From NCBI RefSeq assembly GCF_009828115.1, contig NZ_WTYL01000002.1:1013473-1077472 (forward strand): a stretch of 64,000 bases of DNA, read 5' to 3'. The translations under genes were made by a program, and so were the position numbers. Of the stretch, positions 1-10,525 are shown in pieces; the first letter of the stretch is position 1; each line of letters begins with the position of its first letter. This DNA is from Allopontixanthobacter sediminis. Lineage in GTDB: Bacteria > Pseudomonadota > Alphaproteobacteria > Sphingomonadales > Sphingomonadaceae. The notes beneath the pieces are model-generated. The model was not told where the DNA came from and did not search any database. It saw nothing but the letters and a program-made list of their open reading frames with translations.

Positions 1-975
<975 letters not shown>

Positions 976-976
<1 letters not shown>

Positions 977-1689
977 TGGCGCAGGCACTTCACGCAAATA
1001 CTCCCGGGGCGTCCACCACCTACCGCGACAGCCGGGTGCGGCTGGAGGAGTATTTCGACAAGACCGCGCGCAAGGCGTGGGAAGACCTGACCTCCGATGT
1101 GCCCGTCAGCGGAATCCGCGCCACGGTGCGGGCGGGGCGCGATGAAATGCGCAATCTGCTGCTGTCCACCTTGCCGGCCGACATGCATGGGATGCGCCTG
1201 CTCGATGCGGGATGCGGCACCGGTGCGCTGGCGATTGCGGCGGCGGAACGCGGCGCGGAGGTGGTGGCAATCGATGTGTCCCAGGGCCTGATCGATGTGG
1301 CAGCAAAGCGAGCACCGGAAGCGCTGTCGATCGACTGGCGCGTGGGCGACATGCGCGACACGTCACTCGGGATTTTCGACCATGTGATCGCGATGGATTC
1401 GCTGATCCATTACGACGCGGACGACGTGGTGGCGGTGCTGGATGCATGGTCCGGCCGGGCCAACCACATGGCGTTTACCTTTGCCCCCGGGACGCCGCTA
1501 CTGCGCACGATGCATGTCGCGGGCAAGCTGTTTCCGCGCAGCGACCGTTCGCCCGCGATCAAGCCGATCGGCGAAGCGCACCTGATCAAGTCGATTACCG
1601 CGACTCTGCCCATGTGGCAGATTGATTTCACCCGGCGCGTGTCGAGCGGGTTCTACAAATCGCAGGCCATGGGAGTGACGCGCCGGTGA
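976..1689 (+). CDS. bchM: Magnesium protoporphyrin IX O-methyltransferase BchM
   Basis: BchM transfers a methyl group from S-adenosylmethionine to the C13 propionate of Mg-protoporphyrin IX, giving the substrate of the AcsF cyclase. The 237-residue protein has the class I methyltransferase motif DAGCGTG at residues 77-83, followed by the acidic end of strand 2 (VVAID, 96-100). The start at 976 overlaps the bchL stop by one base (TAATG). The same frame stays open further upstream inside bchL, but that extension is an antisense-free shadow. The stop overlaps the lhaA start. Position between bchL and lhaA is the usual sphingomonad order. Confidence 0.95.
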
Positions 1690-3122
1690 CCGAGCGGCCA
1701 TCATCCGTGACGTTCTGGCAAGCCGTGGGTACACGGTTCCTGCCGTTCGCGGATGCGGCTAGCGACGCCTTGCCGCTGTCACGGATACTCCGGCTCGCCT
1801 TGTTCCAGGTGAGCGTTGGGATCGCCGCGGTGCTGCTGAACGGCACGCTCAACCGGGTGATGATCGTCGAACTGGAAACACCGACGTGGATCGTTGCGCT
1901 GATGATCGCGATCCCCCTGCTGATCGCCCCCTTCCGCGCCCTGATCGGACATCGCAGCGATACGCATCGCTCTGTACTCGGCTGGCGGCGGGTTCCCTAC
2001 ATCTGGTTCGGCACTCTCGGCCAGTTCGGCGGACTGGCGATCATGCCGTTCGCGCTGGTGCTGCTGACCCGGCCCGATACTTTCGCGCTTGGCCTGGCTG
2101 CGGGATGCCTCGCCTTCCTGCTGACCGGGGCGGGGATGCATGTCACGCAGACCGCTGGTCTTGCACTGGCAACCGACATCGCGCCTGCGGACAAACGCCC
2201 CAGCGTGGTCGCACTGCTCTATGTGATGCTGCTGGCCGGGATGATGGCGGCAGCGTTTACCATCGGCAACCTGCTGACCGATTTTTCCGCAACCCGCCTG
2301 ATCCAGGTGATCCAGGGGGCCGCGGTGCTCACCATCGCCCTGAACATTGTCGCCCTGTGGAAGCAGGAGGCGCGAAACACCGCGGTCACCATGTCGCCGG
2401 AACCTGCGCCCGGTTTTTCCGAAATGTGGGCCTCCTTCACCAGCCAGCCGAACACCAGGCGGCTGCTGCTCGCCATTGGTGTCGGCGCGATGGCGTTCTC
2501 GATGCAGGACGCGCTGCTGGAACCCTATGGCGGCGAGATCCTCGGGCTCGGCGTCGGGTCCACCACCAGCCTGACCGGTGCATGGGCGATGGGCGCGCTG
2601 GTTGCATTTGCCTGGTGCGCCAGGCGGCTGCCGGCCGGTTCCGATCCGCTTCGCCTTGCTGCTGTCGGCCTCGTCGTCGGTATTGCCGCATTCCTGATGA
2701 CGCTGTTCGCCGCGCCCCTTTCCTCGCCATCCCTGCTGTTCGCGGGTGCTGGCGCGATCGGCTTTGGTACCGGGCTGTTTTCGGTCGGGACGATGATCGC
2801 GGCGATGGCGCTGGCGAAAGACGGCGCGGCGGGAATGGCGCTCGGCGCATGGGGTGCGGTGCAGGCCAGTTGTGCCGGTGCAGGTATCGCGCTGGGCGGC
2901 CTGATCCGCGACGGGATAGCCTATCTGGCGCTGACCGACGCGATGGGCGCGACGCTGGCCGACCGCGCAACCGGCTACGGCACCGTCTATTCGCTGGAGG
3001 TCTTCCTCCTGTTCGTCACGTTGGTTGTGCTGGGCCCGGTCGTCGGACAGGTGGCTGCCCTGCGGCAAGACACCGGCGCACCGCACCGCGGACGTTTCGA
3101 ATTGAATGAATTTCCGACCTGA
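1686..3122 (+). CDS. lhaA: PucC/LhaA-family light-harvesting assembly transporter-like protein
   Basis: The 478-residue protein is almost entirely hydrophobic, with about 12 predicted membrane segments, and belongs to the bacteriochlorophyll-delivery branch of the major facilitator superfamily (PucC, LhaA, Orf428). The conserved segment R-I-HRSDTHRSxLGWRRVPYIW lies near residues 85-105 in divided form (HRSDTHRS, then GWRRVPYIW). Family members assist assembly of the LH1 antenna around the reaction centre. LhaA rather than PucC is chosen because it sits between bchM and puhA. Translation starts at a GTG that overlaps the bchM stop by four bases, which suggests coupled translation. Confidence 0.92.
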   Translation: MTERPSSVTFWQAVGTRFLPFADAASDALPLSRILRLALFQVSVGIAAVLLNGTLNRVMIVELETPTWIVALMIAIPLLIAPFRALIGHRSDTHRSVLGWRRVPYIWFGTLGQFGGLAIMPFALVLLTRPDTFALGLAAGCLAFLLTGAGMHVTQTAGLALATDIAPADKRPSVVALLYVMLLAGMMAAAFTIGNLLTDFSATRLIQVIQGAAVLTIALNIVALWKQEARNTAVTMSPEPAPGFSEMWASFTSQPNTRRLLLAIGVGAMAFSMQDALLEPYGGEILGLGVGSTTSLTGAWAMGALVAFAWCARRLPAGSDPLRLAAVGLVVGIAAFLMTLFAAPLSSPSLLFAGAGAIGFGTGLFSVGTMIAAMALAKDGAAGMALGAWGAVQASCAGAGIALGGLIRDGIAYLALTDAMGATLADRATGYGTVYSLEVFLLFVTLVVLGPVVGQVAALRQDTGAPHRGRFELNEFPT

Positions 3123-3161
3123 TTGCCAGGCGAAGAAAAGAGTTGGCTAGGAGAGTGTGAG

Positions 3162-3932
3162 ATGGATGATATCAAGATCGTAGGCACGTTCGACGTGACG
3201 GAGATGGTGTTTCTCGCCTTCGTCCTGTTCTTCATTGTCCTGATTTTCTACCTGCGTCGCGAGGATCGCCGCGAGGGATATCCGCTGGAAGACGAGGTTA
3301 CCGGCCGGGTCGATACCGCGGCCGGGGCCTTGCATTCGGCAACCGCCAAAACCTTCCTGATGCCGTTCGGACGCGGTTCCGTGACGACCCCGACAAAGGG
3401 CCGCGAAAAAGTGGACGTTGCCGGGGCGCGGACCTTCCGTTCCGCCGGGGCGCCCTACTATCCGACCGGCAACCCGCTGGTCGACGGGATCGGACCGGCT
3501 GCATGGGCCGACCGGGCGAACCATGCCGATCTCGATGCGGAGGGGCACAACCGCATTGTTCCCATCGGTATGGTTCCGGCGATAACCGTCCACCGCAAGG
3601 ACGCCGACCCGCGCGGGATGAACGTGGTCGGCGCGGACGGCCACAGCGCCGGGATCGTCACCGACCTGTGGGTCGACCGCGCGGAGCACCAGATCCGCTA
3701 TCTCGAAATCGACACCGGGGTCCGCAAAGTCCTGGCGCCGATGGCCATGGCGAAAGTGAAGGGCAGCCGCAGGACCGTGGTGATCGACGCCCTGAACGCC
3801 GCGCAGTTCGCCGAGGCGCCGGTCCCGGTCACCCCCGGCGCGATTACGCTGTACGAAGAAGAGCGCATCGTCGCCTATTTTGGCGGCGGGTATCTCTACG
3901 CCAACCGCGAGCGGCAGGAGCCCTACCTATGA
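3162..3932 (+). CDS. puhA: Photosynthetic reaction centre subunit H
   Basis: PuhA caps the cytoplasmic side of the L-M reaction-centre core and helps proton delivery to quinone QB. The 256-residue protein has one N-terminal membrane helix (about residues 12-31) followed by the family hallmark YLRREDRREGYPL, then a soluble PRC-barrel-like domain. The frame is open from 3123, but the start at 3162 matches the family N-terminus and is preceded by AGGAGA (3149-3154). The stop overlaps the puhB start by four bases. Confidence 0.97.
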   Translation: MDDIKIVGTFDVTEMVFLAFVLFFIVLIFYLRREDRREGYPLEDEVTGRVDTAAGALHSATAKTFLMPFGRGSVTTPTKGREKVDVAGARTFRSAGAPYYPTGNPLVDGIGPAAWADRANHADLDAEGHNRIVPIGMVPAITVHRKDADPRGMNVVGADGHSAGIVTDLWVDRAEHQIRYLEIDTGVRKVLAPMAMAKVKGSRRTVVIDALNAAQFAEAPVPVTPGAITLYEEERIVAYFGGGYLYANRERQEPYL

Positions 3933-4546
3933 GCGAATACGATCATGAGCCGACGCGCGGCCTGCCCGAAGCGCTGCCGGAAGATGAGCACATCATCTGG
4001 CAGGGCAAGCCCGAATGGAAAAAGCTGGCGGCGACCGCGCTCCATATCCGCTTGGCAGTGCTGTACTTCGCCCTGATTGCAGGGGTGTCGCTGATGCGAA
4101 GCGATGCGAACACGGCAGCAGCGATGGTAGTGTTCGCGGTGGTGGTGACCGGGTTCCTGGTCCTGTTCGCCTACGGGGTCGACCGGACGACGGTCTATAC
4201 TCTCACCAACAAGCGGATCGTCCTGCGGATCGGGGTGGCGCTGAACAAGTGCATCAACATCCCGCTCAGCGAAATCGACACGGCAAACCTCAAGACCTTG
4301 CCTGGCGGATCGGGCAGCATCGTGCTGACGTTGAAGGGCCTACCCCGCATGGGGTACCTGATGCTGTGGCCGCATGCCCGGTCGCTTAGGATCGTCCGCC
4401 CGCAACCGATGCTGCGCGCGATCCCCGATGCGGCGCGGGTTGCTCGCCTGCTGTTCAACGCCGCCCGCGAAGTGCAGCCGGTTGCTCCGATTGCGCAGGC
4501 GCCGGTCACCGTGGACGAGCCCGAACTGGAAGGTCTGGCAGCATGA
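3929..4546 (+). CDS. puhB: Photosynthetic complex assembly protein PuhB
   Basis: PuhB is a membrane protein needed for efficient reaction-centre assembly in purple bacteria. The 205-residue product has an N-terminal soluble part with the segment IIWQGKPEWK, two adjacent membrane helices at roughly 45-60 and 68-88, then a PH-like domain beginning at TVYTLTNKRIVLR, typical of the PuhB/YdbS-like family. The ATG start overlaps the puhA stop, and the frame upstream of it only reads through puhA. Neighbours puhA and puhC support the name. Confidence 0.93.
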   Translation: MSEYDHEPTRGLPEALPEDEHIIWQGKPEWKKLAATALHIRLAVLYFALIAGVSLMRSDANTAAAMVVFAVVVTGFLVLFAYGVDRTTVYTLTNKRIVLRIGVALNKCINIPLSEIDTANLKTLPGGSGSIVLTLKGLPRMGYLMLWPHARSLRIVRPQPMLRAIPDAARVARLLFNAAREVQPVAPIAQAPVTVDEPELEGLAA

Positions 4547-5019
4547 GCCACGCCCATGACCATGACCCGACCGTTCCGCGCGAAGCCCTGATCGCGATTG
4601 CGGCGGTGCTGCTGGCGGTCATGGGCCTCGCGGGGGCGGTCCGTCTCGGTATCGTGCCGCAGTCGGCCAATCCGGAATTGTCGCGGGCGGCGGCCAACGT
4701 CGCCCCGGCCCAGCAGCGCAACCTGCGCTTCGCCGACCGGGAGGACGGCGCGGTGCTGGTAACCGATGCCGACACCGGCGAAACTGTGAAGGTGATCGGT
4801 TTCGGGGAAGGCGGGTTCGCCCGTGCCACCATGCGCCGCATGGCCAAGCGGCGGATGCACGAAGGGATCGGCCCGCTGCCGCCATTCACGCTGACCCGCT
4901 GGCAGAATGGCGCGCTGTCGCTGTCCGATCCGCAGACCGGCGAGACCGCCGAAATCCACGGTTTTGGTGCCGATCACAGCGCAACCTTTGCCGAGATGCT
5001 CGAAGGAGCCCGGTCATGA
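4543..5019 (+). CDS. puhC: Photosynthetic complex assembly protein PuhC
   Basis: The 158-residue protein starts with a His/Asp-rich stretch, has one membrane helix at about residues 18-37 and a mainly beta periplasmic domain with repeated short 'D-x-x-T-G-E' turns. This organisation and the place after puhB match PuhC, which helps reorganise LH1-reaction-centre complexes. The start overlaps the puhB stop and the stop overlaps the next start, both by four bases. Confidence 0.88.
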   Translation: MSHAHDHDPTVPREALIAIAAVLLAVMGLAGAVRLGIVPQSANPELSRAAANVAPAQQRNLRFADREDGAVLVTDADTGETVKVIGFGEGGFARATMRRMAKRRMHEGIGPLPPFTLTRWQNGALSLSDPQTGETAEIHGFGADHSATFAEMLEGARS

Positions 5020-5312
5020 TGGGCTTGCTGTCATCCCGCGCGTTCGAGACCGGGTGCCGGATCGAGATCGAACAAAGCCCGGACCGTTTCCACGCCCACG
5101 TGAAACTTGACGGCAATATCCCGATCTACCCCGGTGACCGGGTGCAGGTTCACGGCGCGCCGGTGATGGTGTCCTTCGGCGAAAAGGTTACCTTCAACCG
5201 CAGCGCCACCGTCCGCCGCGCCGGCCTGCTGCGCCGCGCGTGGACGAAGTTCGCCGGCCATTTCGAGATGGCTGAGCTTTACGAAGTCAGCTTCAACCCA
5301 GGGAGGCTCTGA
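5016..5312 (+). CDS. Conserved small protein of the photosynthesis operon, function unknown
   Basis: This 98-residue reading frame is coupled to puhC by a four-base overlap and to acsF by a one-base TGATG junction, so it is almost certainly translated. The protein has no membrane segment or signal peptide and looks like a small beta domain: the centre ([20 protein letters not shown]) resembles a short barrel turn, and the C-terminal third is basic and aromatic. Proteins of similar size occur at this position in other alphaproteobacterial clusters, but I know no established function. A role linked to AcsF or to complex assembly is only inferred from position. Confidence 0.8.
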   Translation: MMGLLSSRAFETGCRIEIEQSPDRFHAHVKLDGNIPIYPGDRVQVHGAPVMVSFGEKVTFNRSATVRRAGLLRRAWTKFAGHFEMAELYEVSFNPGRL

Positions 5313-6388
5313 TGAACGCCCATACAAAGATCGCAGCCGAATTGCCCGATACGCCCGACACCATGGCGATCGCCACGCAGGACACCGTCCTGTCGCCGCG
5401 GTTCTACACCACCGATTACGAAGCGATGGACCGGATCGATGTGTCGCTGGTGCGCCGCGAATGGGACGGGCTAATGGCCGAAATGGAAGGCGACCCGAAC
5501 AAGAAACACTTCCGCAAAACCGACCAGTTCGACGGTGTGATCGAAGGTCTGGAGCCTGAACTGCGGAAGGAATTTATCGATTTCCTTGCCAGTTCGCTGA
5601 CCTCCGAGTTTTCCGGCTGCATCCTCTATGCGGAGATTGCCCGGCGAACGAAAAACCCGGACATGAAAAAGCTGTTTAAGCTGCTCGCGCGGGACGAAAG
5701 CCGCCACGCCGGGTTCATCAACGAAACGCTGAAAGGCTCGGGCATCGGGGTCGATCTCAGCTTTTTGACCAAGACCAAGAAATACACCTATTTCCGGCCC
5801 AAGTTCATTTTCTACGCGGTCTATCTGTCGGAGAAGATCGGCTACGCCCGCTACATCACGATCTTCCGCGAACTGGCGAAGCGGCCGGAAAACAAGTTCC
5901 ACCCGATCTTCGACTGGTTCGAAGAATGGTGCAACGACGAGTTCCGCCACGGTGAGGCCTTCGCGCTACTGCTGCGTGCCGACCCGAAGCTGTTGCAGGG
6001 CGTCAACAAATTGTGGATCCGTTTCTTCCTGCTGTCAGTCTATGCCACGATGTATGTCCGCGATCACAACCGGCCTCTGTTCCACAAGGCGCTGGGCGTC
6101 GATCCGGCTGAATACGGCTACAAGGTCTTCTCGATCTGCACGCAGATTAGCAAGCAGGTGTTCCCGGTCGAACTCGACACCGACGATCCGCGGTTCCGCA
6201 GGGCGATGGAAGATCTGCGGTTGGCATCGGTCGGGATCGAGGATGCCAAGACGCGCGGCGGAATCTCCGGCGCGCTGGGCAAGGGTGCGAACATGGCCAA
6301 GGCCGGATTTGCCTTCGCCCGGATGTTTTTCATGAAGCCCAAGGTCAACGAACTGCCGCAGACCGTGAGACTGCAGCCCGCATGGTAG
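5312..6388 (+). CDS. acsF: Mg-protoporphyrin IX monomethyl ester oxidative (aerobic) cyclase
   Basis: AcsF is the oxygen-dependent diiron enzyme that forms the isocyclic E ring, giving divinyl-protochlorophyllide; its presence fits an aerobic phototroph. The 358-residue protein has two ferritin-like iron-binding motifs, DESRH at 128-132 and DEFRH at 209-213, with additional Glu ligand candidates near 99 and 108. The start is preceded by GGGAGG (5301-5306) and overlaps the previous stop by one base. The gene overlaps puhE by seven bases. No oxygen-independent bchE is seen in the window. Confidence 0.97.
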   Translation: MNAHTKIAAELPDTPDTMAIATQDTVLSPRFYTTDYEAMDRIDVSLVRREWDGLMAEMEGDPNKKHFRKTDQFDGVIEGLEPELRKEFIDFLASSLTSEFSGCILYAEIARRTKNPDMKKLFKLLARDESRHAGFINETLKGSGIGVDLSFLTKTKKYTYFRPKFIFYAVYLSEKIGYARYITIFRELAKRPENKFHPIFDWFEEWCNDEFRHGEAFALLLRADPKLLQGVNKLWIRFFLLSVYATMYVRDHNRPLFHKALGVDPAEYGYKVFSICTQISKQVFPVELDTDDPRFRRAMEDLRLASVGIEDAKTRGGISGALGKGANMAKAGFAFARMFFMKPKVNELPQTVRLQPAW

Positions 6389-7164
6389 GTTTCGCCGATC
6401 TCGGCCTGCCGTTCGCGGTGGTGATTGCCTTGTGGTTCGTGAGCACCGGGCTGGTGGCGATGCTCAACCACCGATTCCGGCAGTCGTTCGGCCGGGCGCT
6501 GGTAATTGCCGGGGTCTGCGCGATCGGCGGCCTGACACTGGTCGCGTTCACCAGCAACATCACCTCGATCTGGGCGGTCTATGCGTCCTTCGTGGGCGGG
6601 CTGATGATCTGGAGCTGGCACGAAATCAGCTTCCTGACCGGCGCAGTGGCGGGTTCTCACCGCGAACCGTGCCCCGCCAACGCACAAGGGTGGGAGCGTT
6701 TTTCCGCCGCCACCATGGCGCTGATCCATCACGAGGTTGCGCTGGCCATGACCGCCGGGCTGCTGCTGTCGCTGGCCGCGTTCACCGGCAATCCGACTGC
6801 CGCATACACCTTTGCGCTGCTGCTGATTTTCCGGCTGTCGTCCAAGCTCAATATCTACTGGGGTGTTCCCAACATGAGCGACGAATTGCTGCCCGTGCAT
6901 CTGGCCTATCTCAAAAGCTATTTCGGCCCCAAGCGTCTGCGTCCGGTACTGCCGCTGAGCATCGCGGCCATCGGCGGGCTGGCAGTGTACTTCGGACTGC
7001 AGGCGGCCAACGCCCAGACCGCGCCCGCGGCTGTACAGGGCGCGCTGCTGTGCTGCCTGTGCAGCCTCGCCGCGCTCGAGCATATTTTTCTCGCAATCCC
7101 GTTTCGCGATTCCGCCTTGTGGCAATGGGCGCTTGACGGACGGATGGATCAGACGGACAAATAA
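6382..7164 (+). CDS. puhE: Photosynthetic complex assembly protein PuhE (DUF3623 family)
   Basis: The 260-residue integral membrane protein has about seven predicted helices and the family motif around [11 protein letters not shown] (about residues 74-84). PuhE proteins affect the level of bacteriochlorophyll and LH1 assembly in Rhodobacter; the biochemical activity is not known. The start overlaps the acsF end. The acsF-puhE-hemA order is characteristic of sphingomonads and many other alphaproteobacterial phototrophs. Confidence 0.92.
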   Translation: MVGFADLGLPFAVVIALWFVSTGLVAMLNHRFRQSFGRALVIAGVCAIGGLTLVAFTSNITSIWAVYASFVGGLMIWSWHEISFLTGAVAGSHREPCPANAQGWERFSAATMALIHHEVALAMTAGLLLSLAAFTGNPTAAYTFALLLIFRLSSKLNIYWGVPNMSDELLPVHLAYLKSYFGPKRLRPVLPLSIAAIGGLAVYFGLQAANAQTAPAAVQGALLCCLCSLAALEHIFLAIPFRDSALWQWALDGRMDQTDK

Positions 7165-7183
7165 CCATGGGGGTTTATTGAAC

Positions 7184-8404
7184 ATGGACTATGAGAACTT
7201 TTTCGGCAGCGAACTGCAATCGGTTCGGGACGAAGGCCGCTACCGGGTCTTTGCCGAGATCGAGCGCAAGGCCGGGAATTTCCCCCAGGCGACGCGTTAC
7301 GTTGACGGCGAAACCAGCAACGTCACCGTGTGGTGTTCGAACGACTACCTCGGCATGGGCCAGCATCCCAAGGTGCTGCAGGCGATGCACACGGTGATCG
7401 ACGAATGCGGTGCCGGTGCTGGCGGCACGCGCAACATTTCCGGCACCAACCATCACCACGTGTTGCTTGAAACCGAACTGGCGGACCTTCATAACAAGGA
7501 AGATGCGCTGCTGTTCACCTCGGGATATGTCTCGAACTGGGCTGCGCTTGGCACACTGGCTGCGCGCATTCCGAATTGCATGGTTTTGTCCGACGCACTC
7601 AACCACGCCTCGATGATCGAAGGTATCCGTTACAGCCAGGCGGACCGGATGATCTTCGAGCACAATTCGCCCGAGGATCTCGACCGGAAACTGGCCACGC
7701 TCGATCCCGACCGGCCCAAACTGGTGGCGTTCGAAAGCGTCTATTCGATGGACGGCGACATAGCCCCGATCGCGGAAATTCTCGACGTTTGCGAAGCGCA
7801 TAACGCGATGAGCTATATCGACGAGGTCCACGGCGTCGGCTTGTACGGCCCGCGCGGCGGCGGCGTGGCGGAGCGTGAGGGGTTGATGGACCGGATCACG
7901 GTGATCGAGGGGACGTTGGGCAAGGCGTTCGGGGTCATGGGCGGATACATCGCGGCATCCAAGAACCTGTGCGATTATGTCCGCACCTTCGCCAGCGGGT
8001 TCATTTTCACCACTGCCCTGCCGCCCGCCGTGGCCGCCGGTGCCTGCGCCAGTATCCGGCATCTGAAGGAAAGCAGCGCCGAGCGCGAACGGCAGCAGGA
8101 CCGGGTCGAGAAAGTCCGTAGTGCGCTGGACCGGATGGGCATCCCCCATCTGCCCAACCCGAGCCACATTATCCCGGTGATGGTGGGGGATGCGCACAAG
8201 TGCAAATTCATCAGTGACTGGCTGATGGAAAACCACGGTATTTACGTACAGCCGATCAATTATCCGACGGTGCCCCGGGGGACCGAACGGCTGCGTCTCA
8301 CTCCGTCACCGGTGCATAGCGACGGAGATATCGACCGGTTGCTCTCGGCGCTGAGCGAAATCTGGTCGCATTGCGAGTTGGCGCGGCGGGATATTGCCGC
8401 CTGA
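7184..8404 (+). CDS. hemA: 5-aminolevulinate synthase
   Basis: This PLP enzyme condenses glycine and succinyl-CoA to 5-aminolevulinate, feeding both heme and bacteriochlorophyll synthesis. The 406-residue protein has the cofactor segment DEVH at 213-216 and the lysine that forms the Schiff base at K247 within EGTLGKAFG. The open frame reaches back to 7133, but the ATG at 7184 gives the family N-terminus (MDYENFF) and the usual length. It is the last gene of the photosynthesis operon and is followed by a clear hairpin terminator. Confidence 0.96.
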   Translation: MDYENFFGSELQSVRDEGRYRVFAEIERKAGNFPQATRYVDGETSNVTVWCSNDYLGMGQHPKVLQAMHTVIDECGAGAGGTRNISGTNHHHVLLETELADLHNKEDALLFTSGYVSNWAALGTLAARIPNCMVLSDALNHASMIEGIRYSQADRMIFEHNSPEDLDRKLATLDPDRPKLVAFESVYSMDGDIAPIAEILDVCEAHNAMSYIDEVHGVGLYGPRGGGVAEREGLMDRITVIEGTLGKAFGVMGGYIAASKNLCDYVRTFASGFIFTTALPPAVAAGACASIRHLKESSAERERQQDRVEKVRSALDRMGIPHLPNPSHIIPVMVGDAHKCKFISDWLMENHGIYVQPINYPTVPRGTERLRLTPSPVHSDGDIDRLLSALSEIWSHCELARRDIAA

Positions 8405-8433
8405 TTCCGATTGCCGAACCGAATGCAGATACA

Positions 8434-8461
8434 AAAAGGGGCCGGATGACCGGCCCCTTTT
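8434..8461 (+). terminator. Bidirectional hairpin terminator between hemA and cycA
   Basis: A 12-base perfect stem (8434-8445 with 8450-8461) closes on the tetraloop ATGA. It has an A run on the left and a T run on the right, so it can serve both the rightward hemA operon and the leftward cytochrome gene. Confidence 0.9.
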
Positions 8462-8482
8462 CATTCCCGCAAGATCGATCGA

Positions 8483-9013
8483 TCAGGTTGGATTCTTGAG
8501 ATAGGCAATCACGTCCGCACGCTTCTGCGCGTCGCGCAGGCCAGGGAAAATCATCTTTGTCTTGGGGACGACGCGCTGCGGATTTTCGAGGTAGGCATAC
8601 AGATGCTCCTCGGTCCACGTTATGCCGCTGTTGGCGTTGGCCGGGGAATAATTGTAGCCATCCACCGATCCGGCGGTACGGCCGACAATTCCTGCGAGCG
8701 ATGGACCGGTCTTGTTGACGCCGGGCTCGGTCACATGGCAGCTGCGACACTGCGCAAAGACGACTTTGCCGGCGGCCGCGTCACCGGTCAGGCTGGCATA
8801 GGCGATGCCATCAGTAGTCGCCCACTGGTCGGCGGGGGCCCCAGCGGCCGCAGCGGGATCAGCGGCGGCGGTTGTTTCGACAGCAGCGGGTGCTGCCGGC
8901 GCGGCCGGTTCGCTGGTTGCCGCGGGTTCGGCGGGTTCGGATTCTCCACCCGAGCAAGCCGCTGTCATAACCGCTAAAACGGCTGCGCCTGCCATTGCCT
9001 GAAGTCTGAGCAT
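8483..9013 (-). CDS. cycA: Membrane-tethered cytochrome c (c2-like), likely photosynthetic electron carrier
   Basis: The 176-residue product starts with a hydrophobic leader ending in TAAC (C20), a possible though imperfect lipobox, then a 50-residue Ala/Pro/Glu-rich linker and a class I cytochrome c domain. The heme site is CRSCH (C89, C92, H93), and M154 in KMIFPG is the likely sixth ligand. An upstream ATG adds four residues, but GGGAG lies five bases before the chosen start. The gene is convergent with hemA, as cycA is in related clusters. The likely role is carrying electrons from the bc1 complex to the reaction centre; the lipid anchor is inferred. Confidence 0.85.
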   Translation of the reverse strand: MLRLQAMAGAAVLAVMTAACSGGESEPAEPAATSEPAAPAAPAAVETTAAADPAAAAGAPADQWATTDGIAYASLTGDAAAGKVVFAQCRSCHVTEPGVNKTGPSLAGIVGRTAGSVDGYNYSPANANSGITWTEEHLYAYLENPQRVVPKTKMIFPGLRDAQKRADVIAYLKNPT

Positions 9014-9125
9014 ATACACTCCCATAGCTTTCTTATTGACCCGATGATCAATGCTTCCATTGCTACCCTAATACCGGCGAGATGGAAAGTATTTCCCAGA
9101 CCGCTCCACCGAGGGTAAAACCGAA

Positions 9126-10397
9126 CTAATCGGTGTCCAGATCCTCCTCCTTCAACACGTTGCCGCGGGAGTGCCGGACGAAGGCATAAATGGCCGCGAT
9201 TGCAGGTATTGTGATGGCCCCGATCACCAGGTCTGTCGTGGAACCGAAAGGCCACGCAGCTGCGCCCGCAACCAGGAATTTGACCAGGCCGATCAGGTAA
9301 TAGGCGGCTGCGATAACGGAAAGCGCCTCGATCAGGCTCTGCAGCCGGAATTGTAGCTGGATCGAGCGCTCCATCCGTTTGGTCAGGATCAGGTTCTGGG
9401 CCTTGATCCTGGTGTCGACCCGCACGTCGAGCGTGTGCATCACCCGCGATATCCGTTCGGCGATCCGGGCCAGCCGGTCGGTGAATACCGCGCAGGTGCG
9501 GGCCGCAGGGACCAGGCGGCGCTCGGTAAATTCGGCGAGGCTCTGACGATTGGGGACCGGCCGCACCTCGAGCGCCTGCAGGCGGTCCGCCGCCACGTCG
9601 GCGTAGGCTGCGGTGGCGCTGAGGCGGAAACCGGTGGCGGAGCGGATTACTTCGAGGCGGGAGGATATCTCGATCAGTTCCTGGAGCAGGCGGTCGTCCT
9701 GAGCGCTGTCCTGCATCCGCGCCACGCGGTCGGCATGGTCGGACAGTTCTTCCTCCAGCTTGTCGGCCTGCGGGCCGTAATGCTGGACCGTCGACAGGCC
9801 GAGCAGCGCCAGATTGCGGTAATTGCCCAGCTCCTGCAGTCGCTGCACGATCCGGCCACGTTCGGCATCGGAGACGTTACCGGCGCTGACGATCAACCGT
9901 CCGTACCCGTCGTCACGCAGGCTGAAATCAGACCAGATGCGGATCCCGCCGTTGACATCGGAACAGACCTGATCGCTCACATCCATGCCTTTGGCGGCGG
10001 AGATGTTGTTGACCTCATCTTGGTCCGGGATCACGAAGACGCGGGTGGCGCGCACGACGGAGCCGACCCACTGTTCCATCCAGGCGATATAGGGCGCGCG
10101 GACATCTGCGGGGCATTCGTGGGGAAAAATCAGGGTCAGGGTGCTGGCTTCGGTGTGCCGTTCCCACAGGAAGATGATGCCGCCTGCATGGCTGCCCGTG
10201 GCATCGCGGGAAGCAAGACGCCATTCGTCGAACGGGGGCTTGTCGCCAATCAGCATCCGGTCTTCCCGATCGCGGTCCTGCGCCTCGATCAGGCGGACTG
10301 ACTGGAAGATTTCGCAATGGGGCGGCACCGGCGCGAACCGGCGCAGATGCATCTCGTCGACGGCCCATTGCCGCAAAGGATGGTCGTCCGGCCTCAC
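9126..10397 (-). CDS. DUF3422 family membrane protein
   Basis: The 423-residue protein begins with the DUF3422 signature HPLR...E.HLRRF and ends in two membrane helices (about residues 350-372 and 383-403) followed by a charged tail. The middle has helical, coiled-coil-like segments rich in Arg and Glu. DUF3422 proteins are widespread in alpha- and betaproteobacteria and have no known function. It stands alone; the nearest gene upstream is transcribed divergently. Confidence 0.88.
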   Translation of the reverse strand: MRPDDHPLRQWAVDEMHLRRFAPVPPHCEIFQSVRLIEAQDRDREDRMLIGDKPPFDEWRLASRDATGSHAGGIIFLWERHTEASTLTLIFPHECPADVRAPYIAWMEQWVGSVVRATRVFVIPDQDEVNNISAAKGMDVSDQVCSDVNGGIRIWSDFSLRDDGYGRLIVSAGNVSDAERGRIVQRLQELGNYRNLALLGLSTVQHYGPQADKLEEELSDHADRVARMQDSAQDDRLLQELIEISSRLEVIRSATGFRLSATAAYADVAADRLQALEVRPVPNRQSLAEFTERRLVPAARTCAVFTDRLARIAERISRVMHTLDVRVDTRIKAQNLILTKRMERSIQLQFRLQSLIEALSVIAAAYYLIGLVKFLVAGAAAWPFGSTTDLVIGAITIPAIAAIYAFVRHSRGNVLKEEDLDTD

Positions 10398-10477
10398 TTG
10401 CTCCCCCCTCGAAACGCCCGATGCCCGACATTCTACAGCAAAGTGGCCGATTTGCCTCCAAAATGTTGTGACCTTCA

Positions 10478-10525
10478 GATTATAAAAGAACTTGCTAATT
10501 TAGAAATAGTGAATATAAGGACTGC
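10478..10525 (+). promoter_or_regulatory. AT-rich promoter/operator candidate of the sulfur operon
   Basis: The 48 bases before the ArsR-type regulator are strikingly AT-rich for this genome and include TATAAAAG and the odd-centred palindrome CTAATTTAG (10495-10503). SqrR/BigR regulators bind AT-rich dyads next to their own genes, so autoregulation is likely. The exact operator is an inference. AAGGA at 10517-10521 is the ribosome site. Confidence 0.5.

Noticed and set aside
9435..10301. A 288-codon open frame opposite the DUF3422 gene
   Set aside because: Shadow frame: the minus-strand protein matches DUF3422 from end to end.
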